Origin: Variovorax terrae
GTDB taxonomy: Bacteria > Pseudomonadota > Gammaproteobacteria > Burkholderiales > Burkholderiaceae_C
DNA: 64,000 nt
NCBI RefSeq assembly: GCF_022809125.1
Contig: NZ_JALGBI010000001.1
Location: 682,001-746,000 of the forward strand
Direction: 5' to 3'
A program made the translations under genes and the position numbers. A model generated the notes under the pieces. That model ran no database searches. It had not been told where the DNA came from and saw only the letters and a program-made list of their open reading frames with translations. Position 1 is the stretch's first letter. The number at the start of each line of letters is the position of its first letter. Positions 40,657 to 51,723 of the stretch are shown in pieces.

Positions 40657-41718
40657 ATGAACACCATCCAGCTCGGCCAGAGCGACCTGCATGTCACCCC
40701 CATCTGCCTCGGCACCATGACCTTCGGCGAGCAGGTGGACGAAGCCACGGCCCACGCCATTCTCGACCGCTCGCTGGAGCGCGGCGTCAACTTTCTCGAT
40801 ACCGCCGAGATGTACTCGGTGCCCACGCGCGCCGAGACCTACGGCGCCACCGAAACCATCCTCGGCCGCTGGTTCGCGAAGCGCCCCGGCGCGCGCAGCA
40901 AGCTGGTGCTGGCCACCAAGGTGGCCGGCCCCTCGCGCGGCATGCCCTGGGTGCGCGAGGGCGGCGGTATGACGGGCAAGGACATCATCGCCTCGTGCGA
41001 GGCCAGCCTCAAGCGCCTGCAGACCGACGTGATCGACCTCTACCAGATCCACTGGCCCGAGCGCCACGTGCCGGCCTTCGGCATGATGTACTACGACCCG
41101 TCCAAGGAAAAGTCGGCCACCTCCATCCATGAGCAGCTCGAAGCCCTGGGCTCGCTGGTCAAGGCCGGCAAGGTGCGCGCCATCGGCCTGTCCAACGAAA
41201 CACCCTACGGCGTGCACGAGTTCGTGCGGCTGGCCGAGGCGCATGGCCTGCCGCGCGTGGCCACGGTGCAGAACGTCTACTGCCTGATCAGCCGCGCGGC
41301 CGAGAACGCGCTGGACGAAACCATGCACCGCCTGGGCGTCTCGCTGCTGGCCTATTCGCCGCTGGGCTTCGGCCTGCTGACGGGCAAGTACGACGTCTCG
41401 GGTACCGAAGGGCCGGACGCACCCAAGGAGGCGCGCATCGCCAAGTTCGAGACGGTGCGCAAGCAGCGCTGGGGCCGCGCCGATGCGCTGCGCGCCGCGC
41501 GCCGCTACAACGCGCTGGCGCGCGAGCACGGCCTCACGCCCACGCAGATGGCGCTGGCCTTCTGCTACACCAAATGGCAGGTGGCCAGCACCATCATCGG
41601 CGTGACCTCGGTGGCGCAGCTCGACGAAGACCTGGACGCCTGGGGCACGACGCTGTCGCCCGAGCTGCTGGCCGCGATCGACGCGGTCCGCTGGGAGATC
41701 CGCGACCCGGCGGTGTAG
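40657..41718 (+). CDS. tas: Aldo/keto reductase (Tas-like)
   Basis: A 353-residue NADP(H)-dependent oxidoreductase with an (alpha/beta)8 barrel. Catalytic tetrad residues are visible: Asp48 and Tyr53 (FLDTAEMYS), Lys in LVLATKVAG and His in YQIHWPER. The insert TRAETYGATETILGRW and the segment MPWVREGGG mark the Tas subgroup. Physiological substrate unknown. A family B repeat separates it from the next gene. Confidence 0.9.
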   Translation: MNTIQLGQSDLHVTPICLGTMTFGEQVDEATAHAILDRSLERGVNFLDTAEMYSVPTRAETYGATETILGRWFAKRPGARSKLVLATKVAGPSRGMPWVREGGGMTGKDIIASCEASLKRLQTDVIDLYQIHWPERHVPAFGMMYYDPSKEKSATSIHEQLEALGSLVKAGKVRAIGLSNETPYGVHEFVRLAEAHGLPRVATVQNVYCLISRAAENALDETMHRLGVSLLAYSPLGFGLLTGKYDVSGTEGPDAPKEARIAKFETVRKQRWGRADALRAARRYNALAREHGLTPTQMALAFCYTKWQVASTIIGVTSVAQLDEDLDAWGTTLSPELLAAIDAVRWEIRDPAV

Positions 41719-41721
41719 ATG

Positions 41722-41806
41722 AAATCCCCCCGAAGCGCCTACGGCGCCTCCCCCCAAAGGGGGGCGCCACCAGCGGCCCGGCGAAGCCGGTTCCGCGGTG
41801 GCCCGC
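41722..41806. repeat. GC-rich intergenic repeat, family B, copy 3 (inverted)
   Basis: The reverse-complement orientation of the copies at 1014 and 28111: CCCCCCGAAGCGCCTACGGC, GGGGCGCCACCAGCGGCCCG, GAAGCCGGTTCCGCGGTGGC. It begins four bases after the tas stop. Confidence 0.88.
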
Positions 41807-41822
41807 GAGTGGAGACCCTGCG

Positions 41823-42314
41823 GTGAGCAAGAAAAGCCACGTTAGTGAAACGCCGGCGACGCAATTCCTGAAGACCAACAAGGTTGTGTTCACCGAGCAC
41901 CCCTACGAGTACCTGGAGCATGGCGGTGCGCAGCACAGTGCCGAGGTGCTGGGCTTCGATCCGTTCACCGTGGTCAAGACCCTGGTGATGCAGGACCAGG
42001 ATGCCAAGCCGCTGCTGGTGCTGATGCACGGCAACCGCAAGGTCTCGACCAAGAACCTGGCGCGCCAGATCGGCGCCAAGTCGGTCGAGCCCTGCCAGCC
42101 CGAGGTGGCGAACCGGCACAGCGGCTACCTGGTGGGCGGCACTTCGCCGTTCGGCACGCGCCGGCAGATGCCGGTCTACATCGAGGAAAGCATCCTGGCG
42201 CTGCCCAGGATCGCCATCAACGGCGGGCGGCGCGGCTACCTCGTGGGGATCGATCCGCAGGTCTGCTTGCAGTTGCTCGGCGCCAAGGCGGTGCACTGCG
42301 CGCTGGAAGACTGA
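41823..42314 (+). CDS. ybaK: Cys-tRNA(Pro)/Cys-tRNA(Cys) deacylase, YbaK/EbsC family
   Basis: A 163-residue editing domain that removes misacylated Cys from tRNA-Pro in trans. Family stretches are SAEVLGFDPFTVVKTLVM, GNRKVSTKNLARQIGAKSVEP and GYLVGGTSPFGTRRQMPVYIEE. The proposed start is GTG at 41823, with GGAGA about eight bases upstream; no ATG is available between the repeat and the conserved region. Confidence 0.88.
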   Translation: MSKKSHVSETPATQFLKTNKVVFTEHPYEYLEHGGAQHSAEVLGFDPFTVVKTLVMQDQDAKPLLVLMHGNRKVSTKNLARQIGAKSVEPCQPEVANRHSGYLVGGTSPFGTRRQMPVYIEESILALPRIAINGGRRGYLVGIDPQVCLQLLGAKAVHCALED

Positions 42315-42354
42315 GCGCGCGCTGGCAGAATAACGGCTCCCACAGGAGACATCG

Positions 42355-42984
42355 TTGGACTACGTCTATTCCATTCTCGCCGCCATCGCGGCCTACCTCA
42401 TCGGCTCGCTGTCGTTTGCCGTGATCGTGAGCCGCCTGATGGGCCTGAACGATCCGCGCACCTACGGCAGCAAGAACCCCGGCGCCACCAACGTGCTGCG
42501 CTCGGGCAGCAAGCCGGCGGCCGTCGTCACGCTGGTGCTGGACGCGGTCAAGGGCTGGCTGCCGGTGGCGCTGGTCAAGTGGTTCGGCCCGCCCTACGGG
42601 CTGGAGGACGGCACCCTGGCGCTGGTCGGGCTCGGCGCCTTCCTCGGCCATCTGTGGCCGGTGTTCTTCCGCTTCCAGGGCGGCAAGGGCGTGGCCACCG
42701 CGCTCGGCGTGCTGCTGGGCATCGACTGGCTGCTGGGGCTGGCGACGGCCGCGACCTGGCTGATCATCGCCTTCTTCTTCCGCTATTCGTCGCTGGCCTC
42801 GCTGGTGTCCGCCGCGTTCGCGCCGGCCTACTACCTGTTCGGCGACCGGCTGGCCTGGTACACGGAGAAGCCCATCCTGCTGGCCATCGTGGCCATGGCG
42901 CTGCTGCTGGCCTACCGCCACCGCGAGAACATCAACCGCTTGCTGCAAGGCAAGGAATCGAGACTGGGAGCCAAGGCGAAATGA
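42355..42984 (+). CDS. plsY: Glycerol-3-phosphate acyltransferase PlsY
   Basis: A 209-residue inner-membrane enzyme using acyl-phosphate to acylate glycerol-3-phosphate, the first step of phospholipid synthesis. Conserved loops are [30 protein letters not shown] and [14 protein letters not shown], between about five helices. It starts with TTG at 42355 after AGGAGA. Its stop overlaps the next ATG (ATGA). Confidence 0.94.
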   Translation: MDYVYSILAAIAAYLIGSLSFAVIVSRLMGLNDPRTYGSKNPGATNVLRSGSKPAAVVTLVLDAVKGWLPVALVKWFGPPYGLEDGTLALVGLGAFLGHLWPVFFRFQGGKGVATALGVLLGIDWLLGLATAATWLIIAFFFRYSSLASLVSAAFAPAYYLFGDRLAWYTEKPILLAIVAMALLLAYRHRENINRLLQGKESRLGAKAK

Positions 42985-43337
42985 GTGATTTTCAGCGTTT
43001 TCACGTGGGCCCGCGCCTGAGCGAGATGGCGGTGCACCACGGCACGATCTACCTCGCGGGCCAAGTGCCCGACGACAACAGCAAGGACATCCGCGGCCAG
43101 ACGGCCGAGGTGCTGGCCATGGTGGACCGCCTGCTGGCCGAGGCCGGCAGCGACAAGACGCGCCTCTTGATGGTGCAGATCTTCCTGGCCGACATGGCCG
43201 ATTTCCAGGGCATGAACGAGGTCTGGGACGCCTGGGTGGCGCCCGGCCACACGCCGCCGCGCGCCACGGTGCAGGCGCGCCTGGCCAAGCCGGACTGCCG
43301 GGTCGAGATCGTGGTGACGGCTGCCGCCCGCGGCTGA
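42981..43337 (+). CDS. RidA-family protein (YjgF/UK114-like)
   Basis: 118 residues. The RidA fold is indicated by [36 protein letters not shown] and [23 protein letters not shown], which includes the conserved Arg. Members hydrolyse reactive enamine/imine intermediates such as 2-aminoacrylate. It overlaps plsY by 4 bp and converges on the MFS gene with a six-base gap. Confidence 0.9.
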   Translation: MSDFQRFHVGPRLSEMAVHHGTIYLAGQVPDDNSKDIRGQTAEVLAMVDRLLAEAGSDKTRLLMVQIFLADMADFQGMNEVWDAWVAPGHTPPRATVQARLAKPDCRVEIVVTAAARG

Positions 43338-43343
43338 GCGCGG

Positions 43344-44966
43344 CTAGCGGTCGAGCAGGTAGCGCGTGACGACGGGCGGCGCGCTGCCGATGTGGAATTC
43401 GAGCTTGCGGTCGCGCAGCGCCACGTCGGCCGCCGTCACGCGGTCGAAGCGGCGCAGGTGCTCGGTCCAGGATTCGTCCACCACCTGCTCGACGTAGCGG
43501 TCGGGGTCGTTCATGTCGTTCAGCAGCGCCCAGTACAGCGCGCCCTGGCGCATGCGGCTGCGCCGGCTCTCCTGCATCAGCGCGCGGAACGCCTCGGCGT
43601 CGGCCGGGGCAACGCGGTACTCGATGGTGGTCTGCACGCGGCCGCTCTCGGGCGGCGTGTCGGCGGCGACGGGCACCTTGAACACGCGCGACGGCGTCAG
43701 GTCTTCCTCGATGCTGCGGTCAACCACCAGGCGCTGGATCAGCCACATCGCGGCCACGCCGGTGAAGGCCGAGATCACCAAGCTCGTGCTGATGCTGCTC
43801 AGGGTGGCGACCTGGCCCCAGAGCGCCGCGCCGGTGGCGGTGGCGCCCATGATGGCCATCTGGTAGATCGACATGCCGCGCGCGCGCACCCAGTCGGGCA
43901 GCGCCATCTGGGCCGACACGGTGAGCGAGTTGGCCACCGTGATCCAGGCCGTGCCCGCGAAGAACATCGCCGGCACCGCGATCCAGGCGCTGGGCGCGAA
44001 GGCCACGGTGAGCGTGGCCAGCGCCTGCAGCGCCGAGCCGCGGAACACCAGCGCTTCGTGCGGCATCCAGCGGCGCAGCCGCCCGAGCTGCAGCGCGGCC
44101 ACGATGGCGCCCAGGCCCATGGCGGCCAGCAGCAGCGTGAAGGTGCCGGCATCGCCGCCCTGCAGGCCGCGCGCCACCAGCGGCAGCAGCGCCAGCAGGG
44201 CGGTGGAATGCAGGAAGAACAGCGAGATGCGCGCCAGCACGGCCTGCATGCGGCGTGACTGCCGCACGAACTGCACGCCCACGCGGATGGCGCTGCCCAG
44301 GCGCTCGCGCCCGAGCGGGCTCTCGGTGTGCACCCGCCGCCAGCGCATCAGGACGAAGCCCGCCGCCACCGACAAGAGCGCGTTGAGCACGAACACGTAG
44401 GCGCTGCCGGCGCTGGCGATCACGGCGCCCGCCAGCAGCGGGCCGATGATGCGCGAGGCGTTCATCGCCACGCCGTTGAGCGCCAGCGCGGCCGGCAGCT
44501 GCAGCCGCGGCACCAGCTCGGGCACGATCGCCGCGAACACCGGCCAGCGCATCGCCAGGCCGATGCCGTTGGCGAAGGTGAGGGCCAGCAGCAGCGGCGC
44601 CGTCATGTGGCCGAACAGGATGGTGGCGCACAGCAGCGTGGCCACCGTGGCGACCCAGAACTGCGTGAACATGAAGTAGCGCCTGCGGTCCAGGATGTCG
44701 GCCAGCGCGCCGCTGGGCAGGCCCAGCAGCAATACCGGCAGGGTCGAGGCCGACTGCACCAGCGCCACCCACAGCGGCGAGGGCGCGAGCGAGGTCATGA
44801 GCCAGGCGGCGGCCACGTCGTTCATCCACATGCAGGTGTTGGCCGCCAGCCAGGTGGCCCAGAGCATGCGGAACACCGGCCGCTTCAGCGGGGCGAAGGC
44901 CGACAGCTCGGCAGCGTCCGGCGCCGCGGGAGCGGGCGCCGGATCGTGGGGATTTTCAACGGGCAT
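43344..44966 (-). CDS. MFS transporter (EntS-like) fused to a C-terminal ABM-like domain
   Basis: 540 residues. The first 410 or so form a 12-helix MFS exporter of the DHA3/EntS type (MFS_3), with GLPSGALADILDRRRY as the loop 2-3 motif. The last 110 or so residues (TTIEYRVAPADAEAFRALMQESRRSR, then DRYVEQVVDESWTEHLRRF) look like a dimeric alpha/beta-barrel, antibiotic-biosynthesis-monooxygenase-like domain. This fusion recurs in proteobacterial MFS_3 proteins. Substrate unknown. It is divergent from nothing; a dyad repeat lies just upstream of its start. Confidence 0.87.
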   Translation of the reverse strand: MPVENPHDPAPAPAAPDAAELSAFAPLKRPVFRMLWATWLAANTCMWMNDVAAAWLMTSLAPSPLWVALVQSASTLPVLLLGLPSGALADILDRRRYFMFTQFWVATVATLLCATILFGHMTAPLLLALTFANGIGLAMRWPVFAAIVPELVPRLQLPAALALNGVAMNASRIIGPLLAGAVIASAGSAYVFVLNALLSVAAGFVLMRWRRVHTESPLGRERLGSAIRVGVQFVRQSRRMQAVLARISLFFLHSTALLALLPLVARGLQGGDAGTFTLLLAAMGLGAIVAALQLGRLRRWMPHEALVFRGSALQALATLTVAFAPSAWIAVPAMFFAGTAWITVANSLTVSAQMALPDWVRARGMSIYQMAIMGATATGAALWGQVATLSSISTSLVISAFTGVAAMWLIQRLVVDRSIEEDLTPSRVFKVPVAADTPPESGRVQTTIEYRVAPADAEAFRALMQESRRSRMRQGALYWALLNDMNDPDRYVEQVVDESWTEHLRRFDRVTAADVALRDRKLEFHIGSAPPVVTRYLLDR

Positions 44967-44987
44967 CAGGTTCGGAGGATAGCGGAG

Positions 44988-45051
44988 GTGCTATCAAATT
45001 GAGAGCATAAAATGTCCAGCGGACGAGGACATGAGCCCCATTTTATTCAAA
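44988..45051. repeat. Short dyad repeat, family A, after the retropepsin gene
   Basis: GTGCTATCAAATTGAGAGC, AAAATGTCC, GAGGACATGAGCCCC, then TTTTATTCAAAAA. It supplies the TGA stop (45049-45047) of the aspartic protease gene and lies upstream of the MFS start. Confidence 0.82.
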
Positions 45052-45706
45052 AACGGCGGTCCAGCACCATCAGGTCGTTGTCGCGCCGCATGGTGAAGCG
45101 CGACAGGAAGCTGTTGCCCAGCAGCACGAAGGGCATGGGCTCGGGCGTGACCACCGCCTCCACCCCGTACACCTCGACGTCGTTCACGCGCACGGAGCCG
45201 AGCTGCACGCGCCAGCCCTGGGTCACGCCGTTGGCCGTGCCCATGCGCACCGGCTGGCCGGCCCGGTAGTCGAGCCCGACCCGGCCGGCCTCGGCCGCGC
45301 TCAGGCTGACCACGCTGGCGCCGGTGTCGACCATGAACTGGACGGCGCGGCCGTTGATGCTGCCCTGGGTCATGAAGTGGCCGCCGCTGCCGACCGGCAG
45401 CACGATCTTGTTGCCGCCGCCTGAGCCGCCCTTGCCGCCCACACTGACCGGCGCCTCGCCCACGCGCAGGGTCTGGCGTTTGCCGCCGATCTCCACCACG
45501 GCCAGGTCGCCGGCGGCTGACACCACCTTCACGCCCTGCACCGTGTCGCCCGGCCCGGCGGTGCGCGGCGCGCCGCCGTCCACCACCAGCAGCGCCTTGC
45601 TGCCCAGCACGCCCGTGAGCGCCACCGACTGGGCGGCGGCCGCGCCGCCGAGCAGCAGCGCCAGCACGGCCCCGCCGGACCGCAGGAGCAGGCGCAGCGG
45701 CTTCAT
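45047..45706 (-). CDS. Retropepsin-like periplasmic aspartic protease (clan AA, TIGR02281-like)
   Basis: 219 residues. Signal peptide (cleavage near AAAAQ, residue 26), an N-terminal PDZ-like/OB-like region (GVLGSKALLVVDGGAPRTAGPGDTV), then a single retropepsin domain with Asp127 in FMVDTGAS and the flap-side PFVLLGNSFLSRF. Active as a dimer in this family. The stop comes from the dyad repeat. Its start is six bases after the yajQ stop, so they share a transcript. Confidence 0.87.
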   Translation of the reverse strand: MKPLRLLLRSGGAVLALLLGGAAAAQSVALTGVLGSKALLVVDGGAPRTAGPGDTVQGVKVVSAAGDLAVVEIGGKRQTLRVGEAPVSVGGKGGSGGGNKIVLPVGSGGHFMTQGSINGRAVQFMVDTGASVVSLSAAEAGRVGLDYRAGQPVRMGTANGVTQGWRVQLGSVRVNDVEVYGVEAVVTPEPMPFVLLGNSFLSRFTMRRDNDLMVLDRRF

Positions 45707-45711
45707 GCGCC

Positions 45712-46197
45712 TCAGTCGCGGAAGTTGTTGAAGGACAGCGGCACGTCGGGCACGTCCTTCTTGATCAGCGCCATCGCGGCCTGCAGGTCGTCGCGCTTGG
45801 CGCCGGTCACGCGCACCGCGTCGCCCTGGATCGCGGCCTGCACCTTGAGCTTGCTGTCCTTGACGATGCGCGTGATCTTCTTGGCCTGCTCGGCCTCGAT
45901 GCCGTTGCGCACCTTGATGAGCTGCTTGACCTTGTCGCCGCCGATCTTCTGCACCTCGCCCTTGTCGAGGAAGCGCACGTCCACGTTGCGCTTGGCCAGC
46001 TTGCTGGTGAGGATGTCCTCCACCTGCGTGAGCTGGAACGCGGCGTCGCCGAACAGCGTGATTTCCTTGTCCTTGAGCTCGATCGCGGCCGACGTGCCCT
46101 TGAAGTCGAAGCGCGTGCCGATCTCCTTGGCGGCGTTGTCGACCGCGTTTTTGACCTCAACCAGGTTGGGCTCGCAGACGGTGTCGAAAGAAGGCAT
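45712..46197 (-). CDS. yajQ: YajQ-family nucleotide-binding protein
   Basis: 161 residues (family length). N-terminal [22 protein letters not shown] and C-terminal [13 protein letters not shown] with PLSFNNFRD are highly characteristic. Members bind cyclic di-GMP or nucleic acid and regulate transcription. GGGGGAG precedes the ATG at 46197. Divergent from murB with 46 bp between starts. Confidence 0.95.
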   Translation of the reverse strand: MPSFDTVCEPNLVEVKNAVDNAAKEIGTRFDFKGTSAAIELKDKEITLFGDAAFQLTQVEDILTSKLAKRNVDVRFLDKGEVQKIGGDKVKQLIKVRNGIEAEQAKKITRIVKDSKLKVQAAIQGDAVRVTGAKRDDLQAAMALIKKDVPDVPLSFNNFRD

Positions 46198-46243
46198 GAA
46201 AACTCCCCCGGGAATAGTTGGATGCGGATGCGACAATTCTCCC

Positions 46244-47284
46244 ATGTTCGTGGAGCAAAACGTACCCCTGCAACCCTACAACAGCTTCGGCATCGTGGCC
46301 CGGGCGCACACCCTGGTGCGCGTGCGCGACGAGGCCGACGTGCAGGCCGTGCTGGCCGATCCGCAGCTCGGGCCCGGGCGCAAGTTCGTGCTCGGCGGCG
46401 GCAGCAACATCGTGCTCACCGGCGACGTGAAGCCGGTGGTGCTCAAGGTGGAAATCCCGGGCCGGCGGCTGCTCGAGGAGACGCCGCGGGCCTGGATCGT
46501 GGAGGCCGGCGCCGGCGAGAACTGGCACGACTTCGTGGCCTGGACGCTGGAGCAGGGCTACCCGGGGCTGGAAAACCTCTCGCTGATCCCCGGCACCGTG
46601 GGCGCCGCGCCGGTGCAGAACGTGGGAGCCTACGGCGTGGAGCTGCAGGACCGCTTCGAATCGCTCGACGCGATCGACCTGGAAACCGGCCGCAGCTTCA
46701 CCCTGGATGCAGCGCAATGCGCCTTCGGCTACCGCGACTCGGTGTTCAAGCACGAAAGCGCCCGGCCCGGCGGCTACGGCCTGGCCGGCAAGGCCCTGAT
46801 CACCCGCGTGCGCTTTCGCCTGCCCCGGCCCTGGAAGCCGGTGCTGGGCTACCTCGAACTGGAGCGCCGGATGGCCGACGACGGCAACCGCGCGCCCTCG
46901 GCGCAGCAGATCCACGACTGGATCTGCGCCATCCGCCGCGCCAAGCTGCCCGATCCGCGCGTCACCGGCAACGCCGGCAGTTTCTTCAAGAACCCGACGG
47001 TCACGCCCGAGCAGTGCAGCGACATCATCGCGCGCGAGCCCAACATCGTGCACTACCCGATGCCCGACGGCACGGTCAAGCTGGCGGCCGGCTGGCTGAT
47101 CGACGCCTGCGGCTGGAAGGGCAAGTCGGTCGGCCATGCCGGCGTCTACGAGAAGCAGGCGCTGGTGCTGGTGAACCGCGGCGGCGCCACCGGCGGCGAG
47201 GTGGTGACGCTGGCCAAGGCGATCCAGACCAGCGTGTACGAGCGTTTCGGCATCCGGCTCGAGCCGGAACCGGTGGTGGTATGA
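46244..47284 (+). CDS. murB: UDP-N-acetylenolpyruvoylglucosamine reductase
   Basis: A 346-residue FAD enzyme making UDP-MurNAc for peptidoglycan. The FAD-binding [14 protein letters not shown] is present, as are the core [20 protein letters not shown], the catalytic segment FGYRDSVFK and NAGSFFKNP with the proton-donor Ser. The C-terminal [16 protein letters not shown] fits the E. coli-like long type I form. The reading frame extends upstream into yajQ, but ATG 46244 matches the family N-terminus. Confidence 0.96.
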   Translation: MFVEQNVPLQPYNSFGIVARAHTLVRVRDEADVQAVLADPQLGPGRKFVLGGGSNIVLTGDVKPVVLKVEIPGRRLLEETPRAWIVEAGAGENWHDFVAWTLEQGYPGLENLSLIPGTVGAAPVQNVGAYGVELQDRFESLDAIDLETGRSFTLDAAQCAFGYRDSVFKHESARPGGYGLAGKALITRVRFRLPRPWKPVLGYLELERRMADDGNRAPSAQQIHDWICAIRRAKLPDPRVTGNAGSFFKNPTVTPEQCSDIIAREPNIVHYPMPDGTVKLAAGWLIDACGWKGKSVGHAGVYEKQALVLVNRGGATGGEVVTLAKAIQTSVYERFGIRLEPEPVVV

Positions 47285-47301
47285 CTTTTCCAGGGGGTGG
47301 C

Positions 47302-47775
47302 ATGAAACGATGTCTTCTGCCGGTGGCGCTGCTGCTGGCGTCTTGCGGCAAGGCGGGCAGCGAGCCGATCGGCGAGGTGGACACCGTCTTCAAGCTGCTC
47401 GGGCCGGACCACAAGATCGTGGTCGAGGCCTTCGACGACCCCAAGGTGGCGGGCGTGACCTGCTACGTCTCGCGCGCCCGCACCGGCGGCATCAAGGGCG
47501 CGCTCGGCCTGGCCGAGGACAAGTCCGAGGCCTCCATCGCCTGCCGCCAGACCGGGCCCGTGAGCTTCACCGGCGCGCCGCTGGAGAAGCAGGAGGAGGT
47601 GTTCACGGAGCGCATCTCGCTGGTGTTCAAGAAACTGCGCGTGGTGCGCATGGTCGACACGCGGCGCAATGCGCTGGTGTACCTGACCTATTCCGACCGG
47701 GTGATCGAGGGCTCGCCCCAGAACAGCGTCACCGCGGTGGCGCTGCCGGCAGGCGTGACGGTGCGCGTGAAGTAG
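47302..47775 (+). CDS. creA: CreA-family lipoprotein
   Basis: 157 residues. N-terminal lipoprotein signal MKRCLLPVALLLASC, then the CreA hallmark GEVDTVFKLLGPDHKIVVEAFDDPKV, GVTCYVSRARTGG and ASIACRQTGP. Function unknown in the family. AGGGGGTGG precedes the chosen ATG; an earlier ATG at 47281 overlaps the murB stop and would put extra residues before the signal. Confidence 0.88.
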   Translation: MKRCLLPVALLLASCGKAGSEPIGEVDTVFKLLGPDHKIVVEAFDDPKVAGVTCYVSRARTGGIKGALGLAEDKSEASIACRQTGPVSFTGAPLEKQEEVFTERISLVFKKLRVVRMVDTRRNALVYLTYSDRVIEGSPQNSVTAVALPAGVTVRVK

Positions 47776-47789
47776 CAGGGCGGCGCGGG

Positions 47790-47822
47790 AAAAAAAGCCG
47801 CTCCGGGGGCCGCAGCCCCGGG
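47790..47822 (-). terminator. Terminator after the SPW-repeat gene
   Basis: On the minus strand, a GC hairpin CCGGGG...CCCCGG is followed by AGCGG and seven T. A second larger hairpin (47829-47856) lies between it and the gene. Confidence 0.7.
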
Positions 47823-47874
47823 AAAGGGCGCGCCGGCCTGCCGCAGGCCCGGCGCGATGGGTGCGACGGGCGCT

Positions 47875-48237
47875 TCAGTGCGCCGGGTCATGCCACCAGG
47901 CGTTGTAGTTCTTGTCGGTCAACAGAACCCACAGGGCCAGCACCATGATGACAATGCCGGAAACCACTGCGTTGACGGTGGCGTCATGGTTCGAGCTGAA
48001 CCCCAGCAGCCAGGGGGATGCCACCATCCACAGCCCCAGCACGCTTTCGGTCCATTCTTCCCAGGCGCGCGGCACGAAGATCGCTCCGAGCGAGGCGGCG
48101 ATGAGCGCCAGGCCGACGATCACGCCGTTGGTCATCACCGTCGTGTCGGCCTGCAAGCCCAGCACCCACGGCGAAAGAACCAGCCAGATACCCAGCACAG
48201 CGTTGACCGGGTCCTGCCAATGCCTCATCTTCTTCAT
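47875..48237 (-). CDS. SPW-repeat membrane protein
   Basis: 120 residues with four hydrophobic helices and two SPW motifs, at 22-24 (LVLSPWVLGL) and 74-76 (MVASPWLLGF), each after a GxW helix start (LGIWLV, LGLWMV). This is the PF03779 arrangement; function unknown. AGGAGG stands seven bases before the ATG at 48237, a strong ribosome site. Stands alone with its own terminator. Confidence 0.9.
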   Translation of the reverse strand: MKKMRHWQDPVNAVLGIWLVLSPWVLGLQADTTVMTNGVIVGLALIAASLGAIFVPRAWEEWTESVLGLWMVASPWLLGFSSNHDATVNAVVSGIVIMVLALWVLLTDKNYNAWWHDPAH

Positions 48238-48327
48238 GGCTTTTACCTCCTGCCGCTGTATGCGAACAGTTGACGCCAGCGGCAACAGGTTGGACCCGGC
48301 GTGCGGGGCTTGGTTCCCTGCGCGGGC

Positions 48328-50003
<1,676 letters not shown>

Positions 50004-50222
50004 GGTGATCTGGCTGCTTTCCTTGCTGTGGCTCGGGGAGCGGGGCCGGCGTGCCCGAAGGCGCGGCGCCCGGCGCGCGGGGGCGCATCGCGGTTGGGTA
50101 AACCATCAATTTTAGCGCCGGCCCGCAGAGGCGCCACGGGCCTGGGCGCGCCCTTGTGGGCCGGGGCATGAATCCGATGCCGCGGGGCTTGCGTAAGACC
50201 GGGGAAGCCCGACAATCCCGCC

Positions 50223-50831
50223 ATGGTTACCGACCTCCAAGACCTTCACCTGATCGACCTGATCGATCGCATTGCCGCCCAGCGCGGCCTCGCGCCCGCG
50301 GCCTCGCGCGGCGATGCCGAGGCGGCCCTGCGCGAGCTCTACGATCTGACCAGCTCCAAGCTGTATGGCGTGGCGCTGCGCGTGGTGGGCCACCGCGACT
50401 GGGCCGAGGACGTGCTGCAGGAGGCCTACCTGAACGTCTGGCGTATCGCCGGCGACTACCGTGCCGCCCTCAGCCCGCCGCTGGCCTGGATGGGCGTGAT
50501 CGTGCGCAGCCGCGCGCTGGACTTCCTGCGCCGGCGCGCCAGCGAGCGCGCCGACGCGCACCAGGAACTGAACGAGCACATGAACGAGACCGTGGCGGGC
50601 GACACGCCCAACCCGATGGACACCACGCAGGCCAGCGAGCAGGCCTGGGCGCTGCACGAATGCCTGCGCAAGCTGGAGGCCCGGCAGCGCGAGGTGGTGA
50701 GCCTGGCCTACCTGCGCGACCTGAGCCACGGCGAGCTGGCCCAGCAGCTCAGCCTGCCGCTGGGCACGGTCAAGACCTGGATCCGGCGCGGCCTCGAGCA
50801 ACTGCGCGGCTGCATGGCGAGGTTTGCATGA
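50223..50831 (+). CDS. ECF-type RNA polymerase sigma factor
   Basis: 202 residues. Region 2 is seen in LYDLTSSKLYGVALRVVGHRDWAEDVLQEAYLNVWRIA and region 4 in LRKLEARQREVVSLAYLRDLSHGELAQQLSLPLGTVKTWIRRGLEQLR. The 4-bp overlap with a downstream membrane anti-sigma gene is the standard ECF arrangement and resembles SigK/RskA. The target regulon is not evident. Confidence 0.92.
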   Translation: MVTDLQDLHLIDLIDRIAAQRGLAPAASRGDAEAALRELYDLTSSKLYGVALRVVGHRDWAEDVLQEAYLNVWRIAGDYRAALSPPLAWMGVIVRSRALDFLRRRASERADAHQELNEHMNETVAGDTPNPMDTTQASEQAWALHECLRKLEARQREVVSLAYLRDLSHGELAQQLSLPLGTVKTWIRRGLEQLRGCMARFA

Positions 50832-51628
50832 ACCTGCACGGCAACCCCGCCTTGCTCGACCAACTGGCCGCCAGCCATGCGCTGGGCACGCTGCGCGGCG
50901 GCGCGCGCCGCCGCTTCGAGACCCTGGCGCGCCAGAGCGCCACCGTGCGCGCCAGTGCCCTGATCTGGCAGGAGCGCTTCGCTTCGATGACCGAGCTTCA
51001 GGCAGCGCAGATGCCGAGCCCGAACGTCTGGAAGCGCATCGAAAACACGCTGGCGGCGCAGCGGCAGCGCCCCGCCGGCGCCGCCGTGGTGGAGGTCGCC
51101 ATGTTCGACAAACTGCGCCGTGCTCTCGGCTGGTGGCGCGGCGCCGCAATGGCCGCCGCCCTGGCCGGCGTGGCCGCCGTGCTGGTGGGCGTGAACCTGA
51201 ACCGAGAGGTCGGCAGCCAGGCCGGCCAGCTGGCCCAGGCCGCGCAGCAGAACGCCCAGCTGGTGGCGCAGCTGCAGGCCACCCCCGACATCCAGTACGT
51301 GGCCGTGCTGGCCGACGAGCATGCGGCCGCGTCCGTGCTGGTGACCTTCGATCCGCGCAAGCAGACGCTGGTGCTCAAACGCGTGGGCGGCTACCAGGAG
51401 GCCTCGGACAAGTCGCTGCAGCTGTGGGCGCTGCCCCCGGGCAGCGGCCCGAAATCGCTGGGCGTGCTGGGCAGCGGCCCGGTGATCCGCCTGACGGCCG
51501 CGGAAGGGGCCGTGAAGGAAGCGCCTGCGCTGGCCATCAGCCTGGAGCCCAAGGGCGGCGTCCCGAGCGAGGGCGGGCCGACCGGCCCGGTGCTGTTCAA
51601 GGGCGCGCTGCTCCAGACGGCGCTATGA
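50828..51628 (+). CDS. Anti-sigma factor, RskA-like membrane protein
   Basis: 266 residues. A cytoplasmic N-terminal sigma-binding region (LLDQLAASHALGTLRGGARRRFETLA) is followed by one membrane helix (AAMAAALAGVAAVLVGV) and a periplasmic RskA C-terminal domain (SVLVTFDPRKQTLVLKRVGGY, SLQLWALPPGSGPKSLGVL). Starts inside the sigma gene stop (ATGA). The TGA stop lies in the first arm of a dyad repeat. Confidence 0.9.
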   Translation: MNLHGNPALLDQLAASHALGTLRGGARRRFETLARQSATVRASALIWQERFASMTELQAAQMPSPNVWKRIENTLAAQRQRPAGAAVVEVAMFDKLRRALGWWRGAAMAAALAGVAAVLVGVNLNREVGSQAGQLAQAAQQNAQLVAQLQATPDIQYVAVLADEHAAASVLVTFDPRKQTLVLKRVGGYQEASDKSLQLWALPPGSGPKSLGVLGSGPVIRLTAAEGAVKEAPALAISLEPKGGVPSEGGPTGPVLFKGALLQTAL

Positions 51629-51680
51629 AAATAATAGCTAGAGATGACCATGCGACAAGGACATCTGGCTCATTTCAATG
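51621..51680. repeat. Short dyad repeat, family A, after the anti-sigma gene
   Basis: GCGCTATGAAAATAATAGCT, then AGAGATGACC, AAGGACATCTGGCTCATTTC. The TGA within its left arm (CTATGA) ends the anti-sigma gene. Confidence 0.87.
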
Positions 51681-51682
51681 AG

Positions 51683-51707
51683 AAAACGGCCCTGAAGGGC
51701 CGTTTTT
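51683..51707. terminator. Bidirectional rho-independent terminator
   Basis: A 9-bp stem AAACGGCCC/GGGCCGTTT with a TGAA loop and T-run on both strands, between the convergent anti-sigma and glycine-zipper genes. Confidence 0.9.
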
Positions 51708-51723
51708 CCTGGGAAGGCTGGCT

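Noticed and set aside
40624-40657. Signal for a riboswitch or leader before tas
   Set aside because: The gap is too short and shows no conserved aptamer-like sequence.
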